From an uncultured Bryobacterales bacterium (GTDB lineage Bacteria; Acidobacteriota; Terriglobia; Bryobacterales; UBA6623), in assembly GCA_951813605.1 (NCBI GenBank), contig OX638379.1:5530062-5594061 (forward strand): a DNA stretch of 64,000 nucleotides, given 5' to 3'. The notes beneath the pieces are model-generated. The model was given only the letters and a program-made list of their open reading frames with translations. It was not told the DNA's origin and did no database searches. Below are positions 1 to 8,045 of the stretch, piece after piece. Both the position numbers and the translations under genes were made by a program. Numbering within the stretch: position 1 is the first letter of the stretch; each line of letters starts with the position of its first letter.

Positions 1-134
1 CTAGCGTTCGCGTAAATTCCATTCCATCCGCTCCCCGGCAGCCCCGGAGCGACCGGGCTGGCGGAAGGTGATTCGATACGCCCGTGACGTCGTCCGAAAC
101 GCAATCGACCGCGTGTTTCGCGATCGCTATGGCG

Positions 135-2054
135 TCAATTCTCGCTCGCAAACGGTATCGCTAGTACGCGCGCAGCCGCGTCGAATTGCGTCATAGGACG
201 GAGTCCCAAGAGCCACTCGATCGTGCGCAGGACGGACGAGGATGTGACGAACCCTTCATGGACAGACTTGGAGAGCACCGGCCCGCCGGCTAGGGCTGCG
301 CTCCGAGCGCCGTCGGTTGGCACAACAAACAGGACTGTCGAGCTGTACGAGGGGTGTTCCCGCAAGGCCGCCATCGCGGTCCCGAGCTCCTCGTCTTGGT
401 CGGCCGCTGCGCCCGTCAATCGGACGACCGTGAGACGGGCAAGCTGGGAACTCGCCCGCAGCTTGGCAAGCCATGCGCTCAGAGGCCGTCCTCTCGCAAT
501 CCCGTAGGTCTCGACCGCCAAGGATGCGTTGACAGCGTTGGACCACAAGGTGCCTGCCGCTGGCAGTGCGGCCCGGCCCGCGGCGGCGAGATCCCGCGCC
601 GTGAGCCGTCCTGCGACGACCGAGGGCGACAGCTTCGCAAAGAAGTCGGTCTCCATCCCCCCTGTAAGCCACGCGACTTGCGAGAGTTGGCCGCGCGCCG
701 GAGAAACGTAGCCGGGCAAGGACGCAGCCTCGTCGAGCAGCCGCTCCCAGGCAGCCCCCCTCGCATCAGTCAGGACGAGGGCGACATGCCGAACGGCGCT
801 CGGAGGCGTTTCGGTTGCGGACGTAGGTCCCGATAGGTTCGCGACAGCCGCGGAACTCAGGAATTCGAGCTGGTCGGAGTTCAGCGGAGGAAGAATCGAG
901 ACCAAGCCTTGGTTCAGTCCATCCCCCTTGCCGCTCAGATATGCCATCCCTCCGTTGCCAAGCCCGACAACTGCCGTGGGGAACCACGCGGTTGGCACGG
1001 CTCCTGCCGGTTCCGGCAGAACTTCCTCCAAGTCGACGACTAGGATCGTGTTGTTGCCGGCGTTCGCGACAAACAGGGTGCGCCGGTCCTCGGAAACGCC
1101 CAAGGCCGATGGCAGCGAGCCGACCGGGGATGCCGGAAGCGGCGCGACGCTTCGAACGTCGAGCAGTTCGTAACGGCCCTGCTCCGTGATTCCATGCGTC
1201 CAAAGGTTGTCGGCGTGGGCGCACGCGGTGAAGAGGCGGGCCGCGTAGGCGCGTTCCTCGTCGCCGTCGATCCCGTTCCCCGGGGCTTGGACTTCGCCAT
1301 GGACCACCAGCAGGTCGGTCGGGTGCTCGCCAACCGGAATTCGTTCGACAAGCTGGCGGTCGGAAATCCGGTAGAGACCAAGTGAGGCCTCGCCCCAATG
1401 GCTGATCACCAAGTGTCCGAGATCCGGGGTGAGCCGCGCCCGATAGGGGGCGGCGCCCGTCTTGAACTCTTCGAGGACCAGTCCCGACTGCGTGTTGATG
1501 ACGACCGCCCGGTCGCGGAACACGTCCAAGGCGTACAGCATCCGGTCGTCGGCGTCTAGCCGCACGTCTCCGATCAATGTGGAGCAGTTTTTCGCGCACT
1601 GTGGGCGAATGGGGAATTCCCGCTCGACAGTCAGCGACCCGTCCCGGAATGACAGATCCCATACGCTGCTGCGGCCGCCGCCGCCCACGAACACCCTGTC
1701 GCCGCTCCTGTTAAAGGTCAATCCGAGCCAGGCGTCGGGCAATTCGACGCGATGCACGGGTTTGCCAGAAGCTGTATCGATGACGCTGACCGACGGTGTT
1801 TCGTACCCGGCCTGAAGGACGAGCAGGTAGCGCCCGTCGGGCGATAGCTCCGCTGCGAGAGGCATGCTGCTGACGACTATTTGCGTGCCGGCGGGAGTGA
1901 TGCGTTGCCCGTTGGGCAGGACAACGCTAGCGTCCGACTGCCGACCCGGCCGGCTCTGCGCGTCGGTCGCCTGGGGCCCTGTCAGCGCGCCGAGGAGGCT
2001 TGCGGCGATCAGGGCCGCTGGGCGATAAGAGCGGCTGCGGCCTCGGATGCGCAT
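135..2054 (-). CDS. Secreted YVTN/YncE-type beta-propeller protein with degenerate phosphatase-like C-terminus
   Basis: A 639-residue protein with an N-terminal signal peptide (about residues 1-33, hydrophobic core then an Ala-Gln end). Residues about 45-370 carry repeated propeller blades with motifs such as SPDGRYLLVLQ, VIDTASGKPV and LFVANAGNNTILVVDL. The last 220 residues resemble the end of the alkaline-phosphatase/phosphoesterase half of bifunctional YncE/phosphatase proteins (SSVLRTIEWLLGLRPMTQFD), but the usual ENRTYDQ metal-binding segment is not visible; VLTDARGAAWERLL sits in its place. Full-length family members are usually clearly longer, so the enzyme half is probably shortened and inactive. 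Its start overlaps the methyltransferase gene by 46 nt, suggesting co-transcription. Function is unknown; periplasmic or surface location is inferred. Confidence 0.8.
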   Translation of the reverse strand: MRIRGRSRSYRPAALIAASLLGALTGPQATDAQSRPGRQSDASVVLPNGQRITPAGTQIVVSSMPLAAELSPDGRYLLVLQAGYETPSVSVIDTASGKPVHRVELPDAWLGLTFNRSGDRVFVGGGGRSSVWDLSFRDGSLTVEREFPIRPQCAKNCSTLIGDVRLDADDRMLYALDVFRDRAVVINTQSGLVLEEFKTGAAPYRARLTPDLGHLVISHWGEASLGLYRISDRQLVERIPVGEHPTDLLVVHGEVQAPGNGIDGDEERAYAARLFTACAHADNLWTHGITEQGRYELLDVRSVAPLPASPVGSLPSALGVSEDRRTLFVANAGNNTILVVDLEEVLPEPAGAVPTAWFPTAVVGLGNGGMAYLSGKGDGLNQGLVSILPPLNSDQLEFLSSAAVANLSGPTSATETPPSAVRHVALVLTDARGAAWERLLDEAASLPGYVSPARGQLSQVAWLTGGMETDFFAKLSPSVVAGRLTARDLAAAGRAALPAAGTLWSNAVNASLAVETYGIARGRPLSAWLAKLRASSQLARLTVVRLTGAAADQDEELGTAMAALREHPSYSSTVLFVVPTDGARSAALAGGPVLSKSVHEGFVTSSSVLRTIEWLLGLRPMTQFDAAARVLAIPFASEN

Positions 2055-2575
2055 GTTTCCCGGTATAGCAGGTGCCGGAACCCGGCGAACAGTTGTGGAA
2101 GTTCGTTCTCGTCCAGCAGGAAATCCGGATTTTTCGGGCCCGTTCCGAACTGCAACTGCTTTCGAGTGTAGGTCTTGTAGATGACGATGCCGCCCGGACG
2201 CAAGCTTTGCTTCAGGATCGGGATCAGGGGGCGATGAAGGTAATTGAACACCGAGACTACGTCGAAGCGATCTATCCCAAGATCCACCACGGGCGACTCT
2301 AGATCAACGCAAGCGGTCTCGATCTTCAGGCCTGACGCAGCCGCACGCTCAGAGCACAGCCGAAGAGCCTCGTCGGAGTAGTCGATAGCCTGAACCCGGA
2401 ATCCCCACCTTGCCAATCGCAGAGCGTGTCGCCCGCCTCCGGACGCAACATCCGCGGCCGCTCCGACACCGTGTCTTGGAAGGTAAGAGCGAGCCTCGCA
2501 GAGGAACGTGTCGGGATCGGGTATCGACCTCGCGGCCGACCTGTACTTCGCCTCCCAGCCCGATCTGTCTGCCAA
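2009..2575 (-). CDS. Class I SAM-dependent methyltransferase (TehB-like)
   Basis: A 188-residue cytoplasmic protein with the Rossmann methyltransferase layout. A SAM-binding motif I variant (DVASGGGRHALRLA) lies near residue 42, an acidic motif II (VQAIDYSDEAL) follows, then FDVVSVFNYLHRPL (motif IV region) and LRPGGIVIYKTY. This resembles the TehB/UbiE-type small methyltransferases that act on small molecules; the substrate cannot be told from sequence. The start used is TTG, because no ATG or GTG gives the complete N-terminus. It lies 91 nt downstream of erpA and overlaps the propeller gene at its 3' end, so the three may form one transcript. Confidence 0.85.
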   Translation of the reverse strand: MADRSGWEAKYRSAARSIPDPDTFLCEARSYLPRHGVGAAADVASGGGRHALRLARWGFRVQAIDYSDEALRLCSERAAASGLKIETACVDLESPVVDLGIDRFDVVSVFNYLHRPLIPILKQSLRPGGIVIYKTYTRKQLQFGTGPKNPDFLLDENELPQLFAGFRHLLYRETCASEAAAALIAQRP

Positions 2576-2666
2576 GCGGATTTCCGTATCAGTCCGTCAG
2601 CCGTCTCCGACGGAAAGCACGCTGGTTTGCCACCACGACTGATGCCGGACTCACGACGCATGCGGG

Positions 2667-2990
2667 CTACGCGTTGAACGAGCTGCCGCAGCCGCACGTC
2701 GAAGTCACGTTCGGGTTATCGAACTTGAAGCCGGCGCCCTCCATGGTCTCTACATAGTCCACGCGGCAGTTATCGAGGTAGAGCAGGCTGGCCTGGTCCA
2801 CGTACACTTGCAGGCCGTCGTAGTTGTATACCTTGTCGAGGGGCAGCTGGTTGTTCTCGAATGCCATCGAGTACTGGAACCCGGAACAGCCGCCGCCGAC
2901 CACGGAAAGCCGAAGTCCCTTCGGCGGGGGCTCCTGCTGGGAGAGAATCTCGTTCACTTTCGAGACAGCCGTCTCGGTCATCTGGATCAT
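2667..2990 (-). CDS. erpA: Iron-sulfur cluster insertion protein ErpA (A-type carrier)
   Basis: A 107-residue A-type Fe-S carrier. The three cluster-ligating cysteines are present in the usual spacing: C35 in GGGCSGFQY and C99/C101 in STCGCGSSF near the C-terminus. Family members accept 4Fe-4S or 2Fe-2S clusters and pass them to apo-enzymes in the cytoplasm. Length and motif layout are normal. An AGGAGGAG ribosome-binding site lies just upstream of the ATG and a TATACT -10 element about 35 nt upstream. It is transcribed away from the adjacent toxin-antitoxin pair. IscA rather than ErpA cannot be fully excluded, because no isc/suf genes lie nearby. Confidence 0.92.
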   Translation of the reverse strand: MIQMTETAVSKVNEILSQQEPPPKGLRLSVVGGGCSGFQYSMAFENNQLPLDKVYNYDGLQVYVDQASLLYLDNCRVDYVETMEGAGFKFDNPNVTSTCGCGSSFNA

Positions 2991-2992
2991 GG

Positions 2993-3307
2993 TTGGTCTC
3001 CTCCTGGCTCGCGCCAGTCCTTATTAGTATAACGGCTGCCGGAATCCGCGAACTCCGTCAGAATCTCGGCGTCTACATCGCCAAGGTTCGGTCTGGCAGC
3101 TCCTTTTCAGTAACTGATAGGGAAAAGCCGGTGGCGCTACTCAAGCCCGTTTCGGCTGAAGATGATGCTTGGCAGCAACTGATTGACCAAGGTCGAGTCC
3201 TTCCTGCCAAGGTTCCGTTCCCGACACTCAAAGCACCCGCGGGCCGGGTTGATTCTGCAAGGACCGTTTCGAAATACCTTCAGGAGCTGCGCGAAGACCG
3301 CATATGA
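2993..3307 (+). CDS. Type II antitoxin, Phd/YefM family
   Basis: Short DNA-binding antitoxin. The diagnostic N-terminal Phd/YefM fold is visible as ITAAGIRELRQNLGVYI followed by SFSVTDREKPVALLKP; the C-terminal part (about 50 residues) would wrap the toxin. Its stop overlaps the toxin ATG by 4 nt (ATGA), the classic layout of a translationally coupled pair. The start is uncertain: there is no ATG or GTG next to the conserved domain, only TTG at 2993 or the rare starts ATT 3023 and ATA 3029. The 5' end also lies on the divergent erpA promoter. Loss of the normal start would fit the damaged state of the toxin. Autorepression is normal for the family. Confidence 0.75.
   Translation: MVSSWLAPVLISITAAGIRELRQNLGVYIAKVRSGSSFSVTDREKPVALLKPVSAEDDAWQQLIDQGRVLPAKVPFPTLKAPAGRVDSARTVSKYLQELREDRI
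3026..3031 (-). promoter_or_regulatory. Candidate -10 element (TATACT) for erpA
   Basis: On the minus strand TATACT, five of six matches to the sigma-70 consensus, lies about 35 nt upstream of the erpA start. No convincing -35 hexamer is visible at 16-18 nt. The site overlaps the presumed 5' end of the divergent antitoxin gene. Confidence 0.35.
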
Positions 3308-3771
3308 GGCAGGCCATCTGTGATTGTTCGGCGCTGGTGAAGCTGATTGTGGCGGAGCCGGAATCCCAGGCGCTGGTGACAGTGTTGGAGACCTGCTCGA
3401 ACCTGGCGACCAGCGGGCTGGCCTTGGTGGAAGTGTCACGGGCGGTCCGTCGAAAGGATCCCTCCCTAGCGGCGCAATTGCGCCGACTCTTCAATCGCCT
3501 CGAAATCATCGCTGCGAACCGCGTGATCCTGGATCTGGCTTCACGGCTGGAACCGCCCGACTTGCGAAGCCTGAATGCCATTCAGCTAGCCTCGACTCTA
3601 ACGCTCCGTCCGATCGGCCTCGACTTCATCGCCTTCGACAAGCGGCTTCAAGGGAGGGTTTGCGCACCCTCTAGCCTTCGTAGCCCTGACCCGGTTGGTC
3701 CTGTTGTTTCCGAGTCTAAGGTCGCTCGGATGATGTCGTTCCAGGCGAGATGCCAAGGCTTGTCGCAGTGA
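3304..3771 (+). CDS. VapC-like PIN-domain toxin, probably inactive
   Basis: PIN-domain ribonuclease toxin partner of the upstream Phd-type antitoxin. The fold starts with CDCSALVKLIVAEPES (acidic D7) and continues with E43 in ALVEVSRAV and D112 in FIAFDKRL. The third catalytic acid is replaced: LRSLNAIQLA has N91 where relatives have Asp. The last 40 residues do not look like a VapC tail, whereas the +1 frame reads AASREGLRTL and stops at 3674, which is a normal VapC ending; a single-base loss near 3645 would explain this. Both features suggest a decayed toxin. Family members cleave tRNA or rRNA using Mg2+; activity here is doubtful. Confidence 0.8.
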   Translation: MRQAICDCSALVKLIVAEPESQALVTVLETCSNLATSGLALVEVSRAVRRKDPSLAAQLRRLFNRLEIIAANRVILDLASRLEPPDLRSLNAIQLASTLTLRPIGLDFIAFDKRLQGRVCAPSSLRSPDPVGPVVSESKVARMMSFQARCQGLSQ

Positions 3772-3825
3772 CGGGCCGGCCGGATCAGCACAGCCGTGGG
3801 GACCGCCAAATGCCACCCCGGTAAC

Positions 3826-5106
3826 CTACAGCGCCGGAACCTCGAAAAGGACTCCGCCGAAGAGTAGCCAAGCGACGATCAGCGTCCAGAAGATGTTGAC
3901 TCCTTGCGCGGCGAGGAACGCGATGGCCGGCCGGCCCTCGTCCATGGAAACGAGGTCCCGAAACCGGGTCTCCAAGCCGATGCAAACGAACGCCAGCGCG
4001 AACCACCACGTTCGGAGACCCTTCATCAGGCTCTTGGTCGAGTCGACGAAATCCGCGCTTAGCGCGAACGAGAACAGCAAGGAGGCGACGATAAAACCGA
4101 GTACGAACTTAGGGAAGCGTTCCCAGATGATCGAAGCGGAGGGCTTCTCTCCGGTGTCCGAGCCAGTTCGGAAGGTCCACCAGACCGAAAGCGCGAAGGC
4201 TGCCAAGCCCAGCATGGCGTTCTGCGAGAATTTCACGATCACGGCGGCACTCATGGCCGAATCGCCCACGATTTCCCCGGCGGCGACCACGGCTCCCGAG
4301 GTGTCGATGGTGCCGCCGAGCCAGGCTCCCCCCACGACGGGCGGAATATCGAACTGGCTGATCACCCAGGGCATGACGAGCATCATGGGGATGGCGACGA
4401 TTAGCACTAGGGACGTGACGTACGAGAGCTTCTTGCGATCGCCTTGCACGGCGCCACAGGCCGCGATTGCCGCCGATACCCCGCAAATCGACACCGCTGT
4501 GGCGAGCATGGCGGAGAATTCGTCGTCCACCCGCATCTTCTGAGCGATCCAGAAGCAGACGTACCAGATCACGAGAATGACCAAGAAAGCCTGCGCGACA
4601 CCGAGCATGCCTGCCTGCAGGATCTCGCCGATGAGGATGTTCGAGCCCAGGATCACGAGACCGGTCTTGATGTAGTACTCGGTGCGAACCGCCTCGCGCA
4701 TCCATTGGGGCACTGCCAGCACGTTCGAGATGAGCAGCCCGATGAACAAGCCCGTGATGACATACGTGAGTCCCCACGACTTCATCGCGGCGTTGCCCGC
4801 CACGAATTGCGACAGCCAGCCCAGCAGGAACACCGCCGGAAACCCGACGACGAATGCCCTTAGATTCCCTCCCATCAACCGGATTCCAGCAGTGGCAAGC
4901 ACCATGAACAGCGCGCCGAGCGCGCAACTGGCCAGAAGGTTCTCGGAAGCCAATACGGCTTCCAACGATGCGCCGTCCCATGAGAAGCCGGGGACTGGAG
5001 GCTGCACGCCAACTAGGGCGAGCAGAATCAGGGCGAAGCCAAGCCAGCACGAAATCCAGTCCTCGGAAGAGAGCAGTCTGGGACGACGAACAGCGGATTT
5101 GGTCAT
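3826..5106 (-). CDS. YeiH-family putative sulfate exporter (UPF0324)
   Basis: Polytopic inner-membrane protein of about 426 residues with roughly ten to eleven hydrophobic helices. Conserved blocks of the YeiH/UPF0324 family are visible, including YYIKTGLVILGSNI, AVSICGVSAAIAACGAV, GGTIDTSGAVVAAGE and the C-terminal WWFALAFVCIGLETRF. The family is annotated as sulfate exporter from limited evidence; the true substrate is open. The start was set at the ATG giving MTKSAVRR, because residues upstream of it are not conserved in character. It lies 77 nt downstream of the ActP-like gene on the same strand and may be read from the same transcript. Confidence 0.85.
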   Translation of the reverse strand: MTKSAVRRPRLLSSEDWISCWLGFALILLALVGVQPPVPGFSWDGASLEAVLASENLLASCALGALFMVLATAGIRLMGGNLRAFVVGFPAVFLLGWLSQFVAGNAAMKSWGLTYVITGLFIGLLISNVLAVPQWMREAVRTEYYIKTGLVILGSNILIGEILQAGMLGVAQAFLVILVIWYVCFWIAQKMRVDDEFSAMLATAVSICGVSAAIAACGAVQGDRKKLSYVTSLVLIVAIPMMLVMPWVISQFDIPPVVGGAWLGGTIDTSGAVVAAGEIVGDSAMSAAVIVKFSQNAMLGLAAFALSVWWTFRTGSDTGEKPSASIIWERFPKFVLGFIVASLLFSFALSADFVDSTKSLMKGLRTWWFALAFVCIGLETRFRDLVSMDEGRPAIAFLAAQGVNIFWTLIVAWLLFGGVLFEVPAL

Positions 5107-5183
5107 GGGTAGCTCTGTTGCTTGGTGGTGTAGGCAGTGCGGCTCGCGAGCGCTCAAGCGATGACGGCGGGTTGATCTCCTGC

Positions 5184-6782
5184 CTAGGTGGCTTTCTCGG
5201 CGCCGAGGCCCGTGTTCGCTCGGACGGCAAGTTCGACGTACTTGCTTTCGGCCGAGGGCTCGCTCGAGAGCCGTGAACCGATGTACGCCGCTAGGAATCC
5301 GAGGGGAATGCTGACGATGCCAGGGTTCTTGAGCGGATAGATAGCATGCTGCTGAATCAACCGCCGAGCGCCCTCGGCCACTTCGGGCCCATCGATCCCC
5401 ATGAAGCTCGGGCTAACCAAGATCAGCCCTACCGAGGAGAGCAGACCGGCGGCCATGCCCCAAACCGCGCCGCGCGTCGTGAACTTCCTCCAGTACAGGG
5501 AAAACAGGATGACCGGGAGGTTGGCCGAGGCTGCCACGGCGAACGCGAGTCCCACCAAGAACGCCACGTTGGCATTCGGTCCCAAGCCGATCGCGATCAG
5601 GATCGACACCGCGCCGACCACGAATGCGGTCCACCGCGCTACGCGCACTTCTTCCCCGGGAACCCGCTCCTTGCCTTGGTGCAGCACGTTCGAATAGAAG
5701 TCGTGGGCGAACGATGTTGAGGCGCTGATGGTCAAGCCGGCTACCACCGCAAGGATCGTCGCGAATGCGACGGCCGAGATGAATGCGAAGAAAACATCGC
5801 CTGCCAGCGCTTGCGCTAGCAGCGGCGCGCTCATGTTCGTGCCGCCGTTGGCCGAGATCTCGTCCGGCCCGACGATCGTCGCCGCTCCGAACCCTAGGAA
5901 TGTCGTCATGATGTAGAACGCGCCGATCAGCAGCATTGCCCAGAAGACGCTCACCCGGGCCGTCTTGGCGTCCGGCACGGTATAGAAGCGGATGAGAATG
6001 TGAGGCAGTCCCGCCGTGCCGAAAATCAACGCCATGCCCAGCGAGATCAGATCCAGCGCGCCGTACGGGGGCTTGTAGTAAAGGCCCGGGGTCATGAAGT
6101 TCTGCGTGACCGCCACGCCGTCCGACTGGAAGGTGACGCTCCCCGCGGCATCGAAGAGAGCTCCGAGGTTGAACCCGAAGTGCGCGAGGACGAGGACGCT
6201 GAGAAGGAAGGTGCCGCTCATCAGCAGCACCGCCTTGACGATTTGGACCCAAGTGGTGGCCAGCATGCCGCCGAAGACCACGTAGACGATCATCAGGATT
6301 CCTACCCCCGTCACGGCTCCGGCGTAGCCAATACCTGAACCCGCGAGGAGCAGGCTCACTAGCGCTCCTGCCCCGACCATCTGGGCAATCATGTAGAAGG
6401 TCGAGACCGTTAGGGTGCTGAGCGCCGCCCAGGCCCTGACGGGCCGTTGTCGGAGGCGGTAGGCAAGGACGTCAGCCATCGTGTACTTGCCGGTGTTGCG
6501 CAGCGGCTCCGCAACAACGAGCAATACCGTCAGATAAGCCACTAGGAAGCCTACTGAGTACATGAATCCGTCGTAGCCGTAGAAGGCAATGAGGCCTGCG
6601 ATGCCTAGGAAAGATGCCGCGCTCATGTAGTCGCCCGAAATAGCGAGGCCGTTTTGCCATCCGGTGATACGCCTTCCAGCGGCGAAGAAAGCACTCTCGC
6701 CGGCAGACTTTCCGGCAGCCCAATAGGTGATCCCGAGGGTGGCCGCGATGAACGCCAGGAACATGATCAGCGGAAGCGACAT
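5184..6782 (-). CDS. actP: Sodium/solute symporter, ActP (acetate permease) type
   Basis: A 532-residue SSS-family transporter with about thirteen transmembrane helices. The N-terminus carries the family signature region (FFAAGRRITGWQNGLAISGDYMSA is the start of the transport core), and ATTWVQIVKAVLLM and FGTAGLPHILIRFYTV match cation/acetate symporters. It would take up acetate or a related short monocarboxylate with Na+ or H+. The start at 6782 follows the stop of the DUF485 gene by one base; the same two-gene order is known as yjcH-actP. This partnership is the main reason to prefer ActP over other SSS members. Confidence 0.88.
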   Translation of the reverse strand: MSLPLIMFLAFIAATLGITYWAAGKSAGESAFFAAGRRITGWQNGLAISGDYMSAASFLGIAGLIAFYGYDGFMYSVGFLVAYLTVLLVVAEPLRNTGKYTMADVLAYRLRQRPVRAWAALSTLTVSTFYMIAQMVGAGALVSLLLAGSGIGYAGAVTGVGILMIVYVVFGGMLATTWVQIVKAVLLMSGTFLLSVLVLAHFGFNLGALFDAAGSVTFQSDGVAVTQNFMTPGLYYKPPYGALDLISLGMALIFGTAGLPHILIRFYTVPDAKTARVSVFWAMLLIGAFYIMTTFLGFGAATIVGPDEISANGGTNMSAPLLAQALAGDVFFAFISAVAFATILAVVAGLTISASTSFAHDFYSNVLHQGKERVPGEEVRVARWTAFVVGAVSILIAIGLGPNANVAFLVGLAFAVAASANLPVILFSLYWRKFTTRGAVWGMAAGLLSSVGLILVSPSFMGIDGPEVAEGARRLIQQHAIYPLKNPGIVSIPLGFLAAYIGSRLSSEPSAESKYVELAVRANTGLGAEKAT

Positions 6783-6783
6783 T

Positions 6784-7107
6784 TCACTCGCCCTCGCCGC
6801 CGGGGACCGGCCTGCCATCTGCTTCGGACAGAATGCTTGCCGCCATCGAGTCGAAGCGGCTGGCGTAACGCATATAGACATACGCGACGCCCCACGCCAT
6901 CAAGAACTGCGAAAACGCGAACAAGTAGGCCCAGTTCACGTATCCCCAGACCTGTCGGGCCATCACGTCCGGCCAATACGCCACAAGCACCGGCAGGGCG
7001 AAGTAGTAGGCAATAAAAAACACCATCATCGCGGTGACTGCCCGGGTCTTCTGGGCGACCATCCGCTTGTAGGATGGCGATTCGTAGATTCGACTCCAAT
7101 TGCTCAT
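6784..7107 (-). CDS. yjcH: DUF485 membrane protein (YjcH-like)
   Basis: A 107-residue inner-membrane protein with two long hydrophobic helices (AVTAMMVFFIAYYFALPVLV and WAYLFAFSQFLMAWGVAYVY) and the family start MSNWSRIYESPSYKRM. DUF485 proteins precede acetate-type SSS symporters and are thought to support their assembly or activity; the mechanism is not settled. The ATG at 7107 has a GAGG site 8 nt upstream. The reading frame stays open up to an ATG at 7323 that also has a good GGAGG site, but the added 72 residues look non-conserved (see findings). Confidence 0.88.
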   Translation of the reverse strand: MSNWSRIYESPSYKRMVAQKTRAVTAMMVFFIAYYFALPVLVAYWPDVMARQVWGYVNWAYLFAFSQFLMAWGVAYVYMRYASRFDSMAASILSEADGRPVPGGEGE

Positions 7108-7455
7108 AGGCGAAGCCTCAACAGAATACACGGTCAACCTTCCGTAGGCCGAGGTGAGCCGAGTAAGGCAATCGACGCAGTCGGGTGGACGAGCGTACGC
7201 GGCGCGGAGGCCTATCCGGCCGCTCAGGATTTCGGTTGCCGGCGCGGCCGGGAGCAGGGATTCCTCGACGTCCCGCAACGGCACTGTCGCGTGGCAGTTG
7301 TTGCGGTAGAGTTCTCGATTCATTTGCCTTTGCCTCCGCGGGTCGTCTTCCGTCAGGGGGGTACTCCTGGGCGGGAGCTTATGCGGCTCAAACCGCCGCG
7401 GCGGACGTCCGGCCCGGTGATTACCTACCGGAGGCGGGCCGGGACCGGCGGGGCG
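7108..7455. other. Non-coding gap upstream of yjcH
   Basis: About 350 nt between yjcH and the broken sigma-factor gene. The yjcH frame remains open through most of it (to an ATG at 7323), but the translated residues are unlike any family I recognise. The promoter for yjcH-actP presumably lies here; no clear hexamers were identified. Confidence 0.4.
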
Positions 7456-8045
7456 TCACAGGTATTCCTTCAAGCTGGGGTCGTCGAAGATCTCGCGGAT
7501 CTTCTTGATCGATTCTTGGCTCGTTCCACGCGGAACGCCCGTGTCGCAGGAGATCCCCGTGACCGGTTCGTCCTTCAGACGGCGGCATAGCTCCCGCAGC
7601 CCGGGTGGGAGGGCTTCGAGGACGACATCCACGTCGATGAAGAGCGCGCTTAGCTCGTCCGAGGGCCCCGGCTGGGCGCCCGTGCGCAGCACGGAGTCCT
7701 TCGGATCGAGAGTCTACACACGCTCGAACGAGCGGCCCTCCTCGTCCTCGAACCGCGGCCGTTCAGGGAGCAGCCGCAGAGCCGCTAGTCCCGAATGCCC
7801 GCTTTCTGCGCCTCCATAAGCGTGGCGATCTTGTGCTCGACCACCCGGGCGATGAATGCTTTGAGCTGCGCGCGCTTGGGGCTGTCCCTCGGCAGCCGAC
7901 GCAGCAGGTCGAGAATCATCTCCTGCTCCAGATCGTCGCGCTCCGATGCGGTAAACTCTGCCCGTCCTATCAGTTGCCTCGCTTTGAATTCGACGAGCCC
8001 GACGGCCTACGCGTTGATGCCGTGGAACTGGTTGTCGTGTTCGAC
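7456..8045 (-). pseudogene. Broken sigma-70-like (ECF-type) transcription factor gene
   Basis: Reading three segments in order rebuilds one protein of about 195 residues. Segment 1 has a region-2-like core (FKARQLIGRAEF, ERDDLEQEMILDLLRRLP, FIARVVEHKIATL). Segment 2 continues with LPERPRFEDEEGRSFERV. Segment 3 ends with a region-4-like helix-turn-helix (LPPGLRELCRRL, TGISCDTGVPRGTSQESIKK). The pieces are separated by a TAG at 8007-8009, a frameshift near 7775-7790 and a second TAG at 7714-7716. A GGAGG site sits 5' of the first segment, but no ATG follows it. This is a sigma-like gene that can no longer be translated whole. The exact sigma group is uncertain. Confidence 0.72.

Noticed and set aside
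2861..3022. Longer antitoxin starting at the ATG at 2861
   Set aside because: It would overlap most of erpA in antisense, and the added residues are a shadow of that gene.
7714..8009. Possible recoding of TAG as a sense codon, as two TAGs interrupt the sigma-like gene and one the transposase
   Set aside because: TAG ends intact genes in this window (HEAT protein, reductase, CRTAC1 protein), and the sigma gene also needs a frameshift. Nonsense mutation is simpler.
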